Source: Melitaea cinxia (Eukaryota; Arthropoda; Insecta; Lepidoptera; Nymphalidae). Taken from it: a DNA stretch of 64,000 nucleotides. Numbering within the stretch: position 1 is the first letter of the stretch; every line of letters starts with the position of its first letter. Of this stretch, positions 33,559 through 45,700 are shown piece by piece. The notes below the pieces were generated by a model, which was given only the letters and a program-made list of their open reading frames with translations, searched no databases and was not told where the DNA came from. The stretch lies in assembly GCF_905220565.1 (NCBI RefSeq), contig NC_059401.1:1823001-1887000 (forward strand), in the 5' to 3' direction. The translations under genes and the position numbers were made by a program.

Positions 33559-34392
33559 TCTAGTTTTTAGTTTTTATTTCGCATTCTGTTTAATTCATTT
33601 AGTGCTTCATTATTGCAAGGCCCATCTTAAATATTGAGGTTGTATAGTGCACTGTATTCTTCTTGTCAAGCCCTTTTATTTGATACCCATATTGGTGGGA
33701 TTGATAAAAAATTGTTATCAGACATTTGGTAGCGGCGGCCAGCTTAGATTTCAATTTTGCATAGTAAATTGTATTCTACTTGTTGAGACCTTTCATTTGA
33801 TACCCATGTTGATGGGATTGATAAAACCTAAGTTATCCGCCATTTTGTAGAGGCCGCCATCTTGGATTTTAATTTTATATAGTACATTGATTATACTGGT
33901 TGAGCACTTTCATTTGATACCCATATTGATGGGATCGATAAAACCTACGTTATCCGCCATTTTGTAGCGGCCGCCATCTTGTATTTCAATTTTTTATAGT
34001 ATATTGTATTCTGCTTGTTGAGCCCTTTCATTTGATACCCATATTGATGGGATTGATAAAACCTACGTTATCCGCCATTTTGTAGCGGCCGCCATCTTGG
34101 ATTTCAATTTTTTATAGTATATTGTATTCTGCTTGTTGAGCCCTTTCATTTGATACCCATATTGATGGGATTGATAAAACCTACGTTATCCGCCATTTTG
34201 TAGCGGCGGCCATCTTGAATTTATAATGATAATGAATAAACATAATTGTATTGTCACCAAAATCCAAAGTGTATACAAAATTTCAGATTAATCGGTTGAC
34301 AGGAAGAGGGTGAAATTTGAATTACTAAATTTGACCCAAGAATAAATAATAAAAAAAAAATAAAACAAACGGGGTGAGCTAAATAAAACCGT
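32826..34392. mobile_element. candidate TTAA-target DNA transposon remnant, 1.57 kb
   Basis: The left end ACGGTTTTAT follows TTAA (32822-32825). The right end ATAAAACCGT precedes TTAA (34393-34396). Ten-base inverted ends beside a TTAA duplication fit piggyBac- or Kolobok-type transposition. Another inverted end lies at about 33517-33526 inside the 181-bp arm, so the element could instead be nested or rearranged. There is no transposase. The superfamily is uncertain. Confidence 0.45.
33639..34225 (+). repeat. tandem repeat, about 118-bp unit, five copies
   Basis: CATTTGATACCCAT recurs at roughly 33676, 33793, 33910, 34028 and 34146. Each unit also has TATCCGCCATTTTGTAGCGG, then CCGCCATCTTGGATTTC. 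Later copies are almost identical and the first is diverged. No spacers differ between copies, so it is not a CRISPR. Confidence 0.85.
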
Positions 34393-34464
34393 TTAAATAT
34401 ATATATATTGTAAGAGACATTGCGTTTTTATTTCCTGATAAAAATTAGAGTTGTGGCTCTTATC

Positions 34465-34752
34465 TCTTTCACGCGCGTGTCCTTTCTGTCGCACGATGTC
34501 GAAGCATCGGTTTGTTGTGCTGTCGGTTGCAGGTTCGATCCCCGCACATGACAAACATTTGTATTGGCCATACAGGTTTGCCGTGGTCTGGGTGTTTGTG
34601 CAGTCCTTGTGGGTCTCCTTACCGTGCCTCGGAGAGCATGGTAATCCGTCGCTAGATCCACATTGGAGCAGCCTGGTGGATTAAGCTTTGATCCTTCTAT
34701 ATGTGGAAAGAGGCCTATGTCTAGCCTTGGGAGATTACAGGCTGAAGTGAAG
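34465..34752 (+). mobile_element. tRNA-derived SINE
   Basis: B box GGTTCGATCCCCGC, body CCGTGGTCTGGGTGTTTGTG and tail GGAAAGAGGCCTATGTCTAG. The middle section around the CGATCG segment is deleted relative to 17399. Confidence 0.8.
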
Positions 34753-35845
34753 TGCTAAAATAGTGATGGTAAGGGTTCTGGTAATGTTTCGGTAGCCACA
34801 AATCATTTAGCTAAAGGAGATGTCGAATATCTTACAATTCGTACATACAGCCATGACTGTAACATAAACACAAAAGGCAATAGACGGTACTTATACCGGC
34901 TGTCATTAATTATAGACTTAGCTAAAATTAAACTTCAAAGAGACTCAATATAAATAAAAAGCCACAGTTCAAAAAGTTTATTGATATTTTTCACACAGTA
35001 GGTACATTCTAAAATAGTATTCTCAGATGTAGTTCTATAATTTATTTCATTTTATAAAATTTGAACACACTTCTCTATTAGATATTTTAATCAAAAGTAT
35101 ATTTTATGTAACATTAATAAAATCTTGAAAAATAAGTCTTTCTTACTTAATAATACTTTTATATATTGCTTTCAAATTTAGGTACTTCTTATACTTATTT
35201 ACACACAGTTAAATTATGTTAAAATTCCTAAAGTAATTAAAATATAAGTACTATCTTCAAAGTAGCTACGCTATTTTTAAATTACATGTCAAAATTGTAC
35301 CTATTTTATGGTTTAAATGATTAAGTTATTTTTAAAATAATTCTTTGTATTATATTGATATTTTGATATGATTATAATACACCTACGAGCAAAATCTTTT
35401 ACATCTGAAGTTCGTTAAAAAAAAGCATTATGATTGCTTATGGGCGTTATTATTGCAGACCTATCGCACAGCGTAAATGTCACGTGTTAACTTCAGCGGC
35501 CGGATTTTATCAAAAGCGTATTAGCGCTTTTTCAAAATAAATACTTTAAACACTTCAGTTAAAGACACTATAAGTAACTACCATACTAATGTAAATACCA
35601 ATTATTTTTATATCTATCAATCTATATGTATTTAAATCTATGTTATTTGGTGTTATTTCTCACAGTTTCATAATAATTGTATTTAAATAAAGTTAGGTAC
35701 AGCGTACACTTATATATCACGTACTACATCTACCCAAAACAACACATAGTTTAGTTGTACCATTGATAATAAACATTTATCAATAATATATGATATTGCT
35801 ATACATTACATAATTAAAAGGAAGCTATAAATATTTGGCACGCTA
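34753..35845. other. intergenic AT-rich sequence, likely GABA-B-R2 3' UTR
   Basis: Lies downstream of the minus-strand stop at 35846. TTTATT forms (AATAAA on the minus strand) occur, for example near 35540. No ORF or named repeat was seen. Confidence 0.55.
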
Positions 35846-36754
35846 TCAATTCGACGTCGACGGACCTGGCCGTGCATCCTCCGTAGACCTCCATCTATTT
35901 TCTAAAGCTACGCTAATTTTACGTTCTTGATTGCAAACATTCTGATGACTATACCTTCGATGTTCGTCAAAACCACCATCAGATACATGAAACACGCTAT
36001 CTGCGCTTGTTTTTCTCTTACCATGCAATGCTGTCAAACTGGTAGCAGTTGGTGATATCCGATGAGGAAACCTTGGAGAGCCCTTAATTCTTTCACACGA
36101 ACTCTGTTGAGACATGGGCCTCTTGTTGATCGGCGGTAACACGAAATTAACCTTAGTTTCCGGTTCAGCTACGTATTTCTGTGTTCCGGAAGATATGCTC
36201 TTGTCTGAGACATATCGTGAACAAGTCGGTTCATCATCCGTTATACGAATAATGGGACCGCTTCGTGCGTACGATTCTCTTCGCAGTTTCATTTCTGGGT
36301 GTGGAACGTGTAATGTGTTACATGACAAAACCATTGAGTTCTTTCTATTACCAGGCACAAGACCAGCGATCATTCCTACATGCAATTTTAAAGCAGCGGC
36401 AATACTTTGTCCAGTAGGATCCGCTATCGAAATTGTCGATTCTTTTCTGCTTGATGCTCTGCTGCCAAAGAAACTTTTTAATTTACTTAGGAAACCCTGG
36501 TTTTCTTCGCGTCTATTTAGACAAAGGTTATATAAATCGATTGCGGGCTGAGATTTTCTATAATTTAATTTTGGTTGAGAGCTGAAACTAACTGAATTTC
36601 GTCCTCTGCAAGCTTCAGCCGAGGGCCAGCTCGCTCGAGGTATGACGGGAGGTAGGACGGAAAGGAGGAGCATCGGTAGACCACCGCTGATGCTGGGTGT
36701 CCTTTGTTCCGTTTCAGGCGGTCGACCTTCTTCTTCAACTGTATTGAGTTCCGT
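35846..36754 (-). CDS. GABA-B-R2: GABA-B-R2 last exon, cytoplasmic tail
   Basis: Starts after ACTTTCCAG; 302 codons and the stop. Contains LLLSVLPPVIPRASWPSAE and GSPRFPHRISPTATSLTAL, conserved in insect subunit 2, within a Ser/Arg-rich disordered tail. Confidence 0.95.
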   Translation of the reverse strand, partial: TELNTVEEEGRPPETEQRTPSISGGLPMLLLSVLPPVIPRASWPSAEACRGRNSVSFSSQPKLNYRKSQPAIDLYNLCLNRREENQGFLSKLKSFFGSRASSRKESTISIADPTGQSIAAALKLHVGMIAGLVPGNRKNSMVLSCNTLHVPHPEMKLRRESYARSGPIIRITDDEPTCSRYVSDKSISSGTQKYVAEPETKVNFVLPPINKRPMSQQSSCERIKGSPRFPHRISPTATSLTALHGKRKTSADSVFHVSDGGFDEHRRYSHQNVCNQERKISVALENRWRSTEDARPGPSTSN

Positions 36755-39700
36755 CTGGAAAGTTGCATATTCTAGTTATACTATTATCTTAAATACAATG
36801 AGTAGGTTTAAAAAGTTTCACCTTCATATTTGATGTTAAAATACATGTGTCGTAAATTTAATGGTTGTAAAAGTTGCGTAGGTAGCTCTTTTAGCTAATA
36901 CTTAATATTCAACATAAACACGACTTACTCGTTTATGTAGAACGGCAGAAGCATTAGATCCTAAGTCCAACGGTTCGGCTAATAACTTTTCGAGCCTCCC
37001 AATTTCTCGATCTAAAGCGGCAACTTCCCTTTTATAAACTTTGTTTTGTATTTCGATACGAAAATGTAGTTCACGAGTTTCATCGGTCACGAACCTTCTA
37101 GTTTTACACTCGAGTCTTAGTCCCATACTTTGTATAACGGGATCATCTTCAGCTAAAAATATTTTCATGAATATTAAACGAGATTTTACATTTGTAGGAT
37201 AAAGTTTAAATGAGAATAAATGTTTTAAAGAATTTGCATTTTCACTAAAATTAAGATATAAACTCTTAAAGAATTTAAATAAATAGAGTCATGATATAAA
37301 TTAACTTGTTATCTAGAATATCGTACATTTTTTAAATATATAACTAGGCCGGCAAAAAAAACATACGGCTGACCTGATGGTAAGCGATTACCGTATCTTA
37401 TAGACGTCTGCAACACTAGAAGAATCGCAAACGCGTTGCCGACCCTATCTGCATTTCCCCCCTGAAGCTTACTAACCAACAGGAACACAACACTGCTTGA
37501 AAACAGTATTATTTAGCTGTGTTCTTCTGTAAGGTCGAGGTACTACCCCAGTCGGGCTGCTCCATATTTTGAGTAGGAAATTTCCTGCTGTGCCCCACCT
37601 CAGTTAATATGAGATGAGTCTAAAGTTATGACTAGTAGACCATGGATTTAAACTTTTAAACTACATTACATTTTTTAAAAACGGAAAATTAAGTTCATCT
37701 TTTATTTATTCTAAGTATAGATTTGGTAGATTATGCTAGTATGTATGTATGTATGTATGAAAAATAAAATTATGTGCTTGAATATAAATGTAGTGTAGAT
37801 ACATGAGGCATTATGTATAATTTTAATATATATATAACTGACAAACCTTTACTCCTTATAGCAATTATTTTCGGCAAAAACAGAAGACAAAGTGTCGAAG
37901 TTGTTGCAATTAATATCAAACTTGTTATTGTTATGTACGCCAAAGTAGCTCTTTCTGAAATGATCGTTCCAATGACCACCACACTCGCACTCGTAATTAC
38001 AACGGAATATACACTAATTCCAATATATTTAGAATCATTTAGGGCAGATATTTCAACGTTCCTTGTCTCCCAAGCCATGTAAACACCAACGATTAGGAGT
38101 AGACCTTTGTACGCGTAGAGGGCACACAACCAACCCGTTGTATTTTGTGATTTACAGACTTCTATCTGAAAAGAAAAAGTTACTGCTTAGTATTTAGATT
38201 CTACGATGAAAAATTTAACAGAATCTTAGACAGTTAAAATTGTTAAGTTTAATTTTATTATCCAAGTTAAAAGATTTACGATCGGAGGAAGATACTTGTA
38301 GTACGATCAAATAATTTTCGAATAGAGTTAAATTTATGTTTTCGCGTGAATTTACTTTTCGGAGACAAAGGAAAAATATGTTTTTCAATTGGATCATTTT
38401 TACTATCTCATTTTCTATGCGTTAAAATGGTACTTCAAACATTTGTAATATGCATAAAGCCACCTACAAACCTGGGGTTGGTAAACCACACTTCGGTCAG
38501 TAGAACTAATTTCAACAGTCAGATTCTTCAAATGCCTTTCCATTGGGTCAAGAATGGCCCACAAAGTTACTATTAATCCGTCGATTACGAGAAGCGCACA
38601 AACTAATGATATCAAAGGAGTATCTTGTAAAAGTTTAGTTTTGCATACACCACTCCGATTGCTGAAAATTATAAAATTATTACGTATTATATTAAAAACA
38701 AAATAATTCTCTTTTGTTTAGTATTTATTGTTTCTGCCGTGATCATGAATCAACAAATGGAATCAGGCAAGAGGAATTGTAAGGAGCGTGTAGCTATTGC
38801 TACGTATAACATGGTCAAATAAATATATAACTTAGAATGAATATTATACAGTAGAAGAATAATATTCTTTGAATAAATGCGAAAGAAACGGTAAACTTGT
38901 TATACCAAGTTTATTATTTTGCGAAGTTAATGTAAGTTTTGCGTTTGCGTATATTTTGCAAACATACCTTTTTTATTAAAAAAATAGGCTTATTACTTAA
39001 AAAAGTCTGATAGATATATTGCCTTAAACACCACTCAACTAAATTACCTACTAGGGCCTAGCAGATGTGAAATGTTTTAAATAATAATTTAAAAGCAAAA
39101 AGTTTTAAGGTCGACAGCTAGACGAAATCGCAAAAAACAGTATTTTCCGAGTAACAATAATAAAGTAGTAGACAAAACGCCAAACTTTCAAAGGACGCTA
39201 TTATAAAAGCACTTATATAAAATTTTTAAAGGTCATTTGGTTATATATTGAAATATATTTTCTGTTCCACAAAAATTTTGAGACATAACGTCCGTAGTAT
39301 AAACGTGTCTAATACACCCATCTTTTTCTTAAAAAGGATTTTTATGTACCAGCTGAATTGACAGACTTTTTTAACTTAAAATATGTTTCATAACTATTTT
39401 CATCGAATATCAATTAGACTGTAAAAATTAATTTATAGCTAAATTGCCTATAAATGAAATGAAATTAATGATAGTTCTCAAGTACAACGCACGAAGTTCG
39501 TGACGTGATTAAATTGTAATTTAATCACGTCACGAACGAAAGTCACATTGTAATCTTACTACGATTAAGTCTGTTCAAATCATCATGGCGTTATTATTTT
39601 TAAACTTTTTGTAGGGAAAATTATTATAAATTATTTTGCCGCTAAAAGTTTAGTAGTTCTGTATTTCATGCAAGGCATTACTATATTTATAATCATTGAC

Positions 39701-42700
39701 AGTTTCTTTAAAAGAGTAATAGCGGAGTTTTTGTTCGTTTATTGTCTGCAAAATTTACATTTCGAATCGGAGGTTCTTCACATTAACCATAATTAATTGG
39801 ATTGAAATTGAAACTGACAAACCAAAGTTCTTTAAGTTAACAAAAAAATTATTTAGTTTTTATTTTTATTTAATTAGCTTTAAGTTTATTGGCGATATGT
39901 GTACTTGAGTATATTCTTATGTATGTTATTGCTAAGGATACTAATAGATGTTGCTTATGACATGGTTAAGGTACAATTTAGGACAGGGTTCGTCATTAGT
40001 TATTTCAGCTGCAAAGTTTAGTGGAACAAGATACTCTCGTACATTACAGCGTAGGCGTTTCAGTCTTATCTTATTAATAACTCACCTTATAAATATTCTA
40101 TGAACCCTGTACGTCTTAGCAAACATCGATCCGAAAGCAAGTGAAAATCCAGCTGACAGAATGTACACTCTACCCTGAAACGAAGACGCTATTTGATTTA
40201 ATTGTTTCATTACAAATTAGAATAATTTAGCTTACAAATAAGTTATATTAAATCATTGATTGGTTATTATTATTAATTACAAACTCTTATGGAATATTAT
40301 TAATGATAGAACAGAATAATTAAATAAAAAAGTGGAAAATGATTTTTTAATAGTAGGATATCCGAACTAGAGCCAAACTTAACCCATCTGCTTAATTCCT
40401 GGCCAGGCTATATTTAATTTTAATTTTTTTCTTTGTTTCTTCATTAATTATGTTTGTATAATGCTGTTTAATTGTATGGACTTATAACGACAATAATAAG
40501 GCAATTATGACACAATTTGACACGCGGTAGCCCCATGGTCACATCACTGGCTTATGGCTGTTGCGCTGGCAGTAGCAGGTTCAATCCCTAGACATGGCAT
40601 ACGTTTATATTGGCCCCAAAGATGTTTTCCGTGGTCTGGGCGTTTCTGCTTTTATGTCCGGACCCGAAGTACTCACAAGTTTTCGGAGTGTCAGGACTTA
40701 AACCTAGTGGAGCCATTGAGTGTTTGAAAATTATTTATTTAAATAAAAGTCAGCGAAACCTGTCACAAAAACGATTATTAGTTTATTGATCTACTACTCA
40801 TTTAAAATTTTGGAACGATTCCGGTAAAGGAGGCAAAAGAAATACAGGTCAAATAAAAACAATGCACTTTGGGATTTGGCAAGAAAACGTCAATATACTA
40901 AAAACGCGATTGATTTCTTGATTTGATGAATGTAAAAAATATGTTTTTCATCCTAAATTTAATACAAGATACTTACGGTACACATGGCAGAAAAGGGTAT
41001 GTATGAAGGTAGGATAGCGTTATCGACTCCCAAAAGGGCCACTGCTGTGTACACCAGGACGCAACCTATTAGCGTCATGTTGTTTAATCGAGGTGATGAA
41101 AGCTTTATAAATCTGCCGAAAAATGTATTTATTTATTTATTTATTTATTTATTTACATAGGAAGCCAGCGTAGTATACAGTGGTTTCTAACATAATTATA
41201 TAGTTAAACAGAATATCTTACACTATACACCACACTTATAGGCTAACTCAGCATGCAATACACTTTAAACAGTTGCTTCGAAACTTATACTAACAATAAA
41301 TATCTATCTTATGAAAAATTAACTCATCAATAAAAGTATAAAACCAACTATCAAAAAAAAAAAAAAAAAAAATTACAACAATTAAAACCCGTGCTAAAAC
41401 AGTAAAAAATATTTAAAAGAAAAAAGTTAAAATATGTAGGTATATGTAAAAAAAAAACAACGAAATACAACAATTAATATGATAATACATCGGGAATTCT
41501 ATGAATAAATATAAAAATTATAAATGTAATATATCTATAAGTAAACGGTTTGAGGTACAAGAAATCAGCTAATTTAAAGTATAATATGGAAAGAATGTTC
41601 ATAACTTCATACAGTAGGTAACTAATTTGAGTTCAAATGTAAAAAAAGCATCTTAACTTTTCTCTTGAATGCTTTCCCAGAATATCTAAAAATATTAATA
41701 TCTGCATCCTCTTTTAAAATTGAATTATACAAGTTTATGATTCTATTTAAGCATGTATTCATGCCCAAATTGGTTCTAGCAAATCTGCTCACGAATGTTT
41801 GTTTTGATCTGGTAGTCCTCATAGGTTTTCTAGGGATTGCCAGTTTTAATCTTCGGACCAAATCAGGACAGTCAATATCTCCTCTAATAATTTTATTTAA
41901 AAAGCAAAGATCCAAAACATCTCTTCGTGTAGACAATGACAATACTTTATAGTGTTTCAACATTTTATTGTAGTTATATTCTAAATTGTCTTTATAAGAT
42001 AATGCACGTAATAATTTTTTTTGTATTCTTTCTAATCTATTTTTGTGAATTTGGTAGTATGGGTTCCAGACAATTGAACAATATTCGATTTTACTCCTGA
42101 TATATGAATTAAAAAGTACTATTTTTGTATATGATTTTTTGAAATCCTTTGTATTTCTAAAGATAAATCCCAGCATTTTAAGGGACTTTTTAACAATATC
42201 TTCTATATGTGGGATAAAACTTAGCTTCGAATCCATTAAGATTCCCAGATCATATATTTCATTAACACATACCAAGTTATTACCCCCAATATTATAATCA
42301 TAATAAAAATTTCGAATTTTTCGACTATATGTAATTTTATAACACTTTTGGTGATTTAATGTTAAGTGATTCCGTTCACACCACGATACAAGTCTTTCTA
42401 AATCTGCTTGCATTTTTATGGAAACATCTGTTGTTGATATTTGTTTGAACATTTTTAGATCATCCGCATATAAATATATTTTAGAATGCTCGAAACACGT
42501 TAGCACGTCGTTTATAAAAATTCCAAAGAGTATTGGACCAAGATGCGATCCCTGCGGTACACCGGATGCAGCAATAAAAGTATCAGATTGATTTCCACCA
42601 ATTACAACGTTCATTTCTCGATTATGCAAATACGACGTAATCCAATCAATAAATTTTCCACAGATACCGTAATTCATTAACTTTTGTAGTAAAATATTGT

Positions 42701-45700
42701 GGTCAACCACGTCAAAAGCCTTGGCCAAATCTGTGTAGATACAGTCTATTTGCCCGTTACTGTCCAGTACTTCAGATATATCCGTTACAAATGAGGCTAA
42801 ATTAGACATTGTGGATCTATTTTTTAAAAATCCATGTTGATTATCAATCATAACAGGTTTAATGTGCCAACTAAGCGATTTACATATAATGATTTCAAAA
42901 ATCTTTGAGAAAACAGATAGTATACAAATGGGCCTATACTTAGTTATGTCCTTTCTATCTCCACTTTTAAAAATAGGTACAATTCTGGCTTTCTTCCAAA
43001 CATCCGGAAATATACCATCTGCTAGGGATACTTTATATAAAATACTTAATGGATTTGCTAATGCCTGCGAGCAATTTTTTACAAAAACGGGTGGTATATT
43101 GTCTGGGCCTGCGCCCTTGTGTATATCAAGTTTATTTAATTGATCTATTACTTCCTGCTTTTCTATACCTATATTAGGGAGTTGTAAATTCAAGTTAGAT
43201 TGAAGATTCGGGTGTTGATTTAAGTCTAGTTTACTGTCGTAAGTTACATATGCACTTGAAAAATGCAGAGCAAATTGATTACAAATATCTCTCGTATCAG
43301 TAAATTCACAGTCATTAAATGTCATTAACGCAGGATAGTCACATTTATTATTTCTCATTCTTTTTATGTATGAATGAAAATATTTAGGATTTATTTTAAT
43401 ATTATCTTCCACTGTCTGCAAATAATGACTATATTCTAACTTTATAATGAGTTGACATCTTTTTCTAAGTAGGTGGAATTCTATGTTATCAAGTGGATTC
43501 TTATATTTTTTATACAAAATTCTATATTTATTCTTCTCTGCTAATCTTCTAATTAGATTTTTTGAGTACCAGACAGGATATTTGTTTTTAATCTTTGATT
43601 TTGTTTTTGGTATCATTGTCTCTATTACCTTACGCAACTCCATATAAAATACATCTACCATTTTATTTATATCATCGCAATTTTGAAATAATTCGGTCCA
43701 GGGTATTATTTTAAGTTTTTCATTAGTACTAGTAGTTAGTTTAGTTTTTTAATAGCACTATAATCTGCTTTCATGTAGTTATATCGTATTGTTGATTCCG
43801 GCTTCGATGATAGTTGAAGACTATCATAATTACAGATAACTTCCAGAGACAGTGGTGGATGATGTTTGTCAACCTTACATGCTGAAAAATCGCTAATATC
43901 AACTTCAATATTACTTACGTTACTAAATACTAAGTCTAATTTTTTATTAAAAGCATTACTAGTACTATTATATTGTTTTAACCCTGACACGGATATAAAA
44001 TCATTTATCAATGTGCTAATTGTATTGAGGTTACTAGGGATCAAACTAATTAATTTAGCTTCATTTTTATATCAATGATATCATGATGTTTATTCTACTT
44101 CTCTTATATATATATATATATATTGTTACGGCCCTAGCCAGTCCAGCAGAGCCTCAGAGGTCGGGGCCCATCAGCGACCTCCCGGCGGACTGCCTAGGGT
44201 CGGGTACGGAATACCTATGGCTATCAGGATATGCGGCGTGAGCAATGAATACAAAAAAGGGGTTGAAAAATAAGCTCAGGGGAATTGCACTTACCTTCGA
44301 AGGGCAGCTAGGGTCTATTGGGGTCGAAGATCGCCAGGGAACGTGTGTAGGTCGTGTGGTGTAGTGTGACGTTAAGTGTAAAATAGGTGTCCTGACAGTC
44401 CTCGAGAAGGAGGCCCCAGGCCCCCAGACTTCGACAGTGAGTAGACACCCCCAGTCACTCGCCAGCAGACACGTCACAGAATTGATTATAACGAAATAAA
44501 TAACTCAGTCAATACACAAGCAGTTACAGTCTCAAGCACAGCAACAAATATTTATAGTTACCAAATAAACCGTTAGATATATTCACAGGACCGCGTGCGG
44601 TCACGCCAGCAAAGAGTCCAAACCCAACATTGGGGTTCTCACAAAGCTACACAGAAAATTGCGTTCGTGCAGAGCGAACTCGAGACCTTACAGTTAAGTT
44701 ATAAGTACAGCAATTAAAACGGTAGCAGTAAAGTAAGTAAGTAAGCAGTTAATAAACCACGAGGCACGCGCAAAACAATAAGTCCAACAATAGGAACTGG
44801 CCGGCCGTCGAGCAGCGATACGGCCACACCTTGCAGAGCGGACGCGAGACTTTATTCGCCGTATCGAGCAGCGATACGTCCGCTACCGTGAGAGCGGAAT
44901 CGAGACTGTTCGCCGCTAAGCGGCGCGGGCGACGGCGACGGCGGGGGGCCGTGCCACCTGGCGATAACACCGATGAAGCCCATACAGAAAAAAGCGTCGC
45001 TAACGCAGCGAAATGGTATTACAAAATCATAACTAATAAATGACAGAGCCACGGTTAAACTAAACCCTAAGGCAATCGCTCTAAGGCGCGATTTGGCCTA
45101 AACAATCCCCCGTCCCGGACAGAATGGCATTATGTCCGCGAGCAAATTGGTAAACGAAACAGGGTCGGATCGGATCAGGTCAGGGACCCCACGGCGAAAA
45201 CAAAGCAGCTAAGTGCGGCCACAAAGGCTTCAGTGCTGAGGGCACTTACAAGTTTCAGATGAACGGCCTTAGTGGAGAGACACACGAACACGCACAGGTA
45301 GGCTCCATGTGAGCACGCGTTACGAAAGCAGGACGACTTGTCTAAGACAGGGCCAGCGAAATTAGTTCCGACTCCAGCGAATGGTCGGATGGCAGTGACG
45401 CGATCGGCTGGCAAGTCGCCCATCATAGGGTGAGAAATGGCGGCCTTCAGTTTGTAGCACGGGATACATTTAAAGATGACGCTCCGGATGGTGCGTCGGC
45501 CCTAAGACAGGGCCAGCAAATTAATTCAGCTCTTCCCCTAGGAGCGGGAGGCTCCAGGCCTCCGATGCCAAACATTCGACGTGATTCAGAGCTCCAGGGG
45601 AGCCCTAGTCTTCCCACCAACCAAATAGAGGCCACACAATGTTGTGAACCCGAGTCCAACAAGGCGCGAGATGTTAGACAGTCGCCCTTCGGGTTGTACA

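Larger units (their letters stand above)
41127..44100 (-). mobile_element. non-LTR retrotransposon (Jockey/CR1-like LINE), 5' truncated
   Basis: Same strand as the receptor gene. It has the C-terminal part of an endonuclease (44044-43736), a nearly intact reverse transcriptase (43661-41622), a 3' UTR and an (AAAT)n tail at 41127-41154. The 5' end is lost near 44100, beside a TA microsatellite. The clade is judged from RT motifs only. Confidence 0.85.

Noticed and set aside
33639..34225. Possible CRISPR-like array
   Set aside because: The copies are head-to-tail with no variable spacers, and the genome is an animal's.
36114..36551. Plus-strand ORF of 145 codons
   Set aside because: Antisense shadow of the GABA-B-R2 last exon.
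44749..45052. ORFs of 66-73 codons inside the BEL LTR
   Set aside because: They recur unchanged in the other LTR, overlap on both strands and resemble no known protein.
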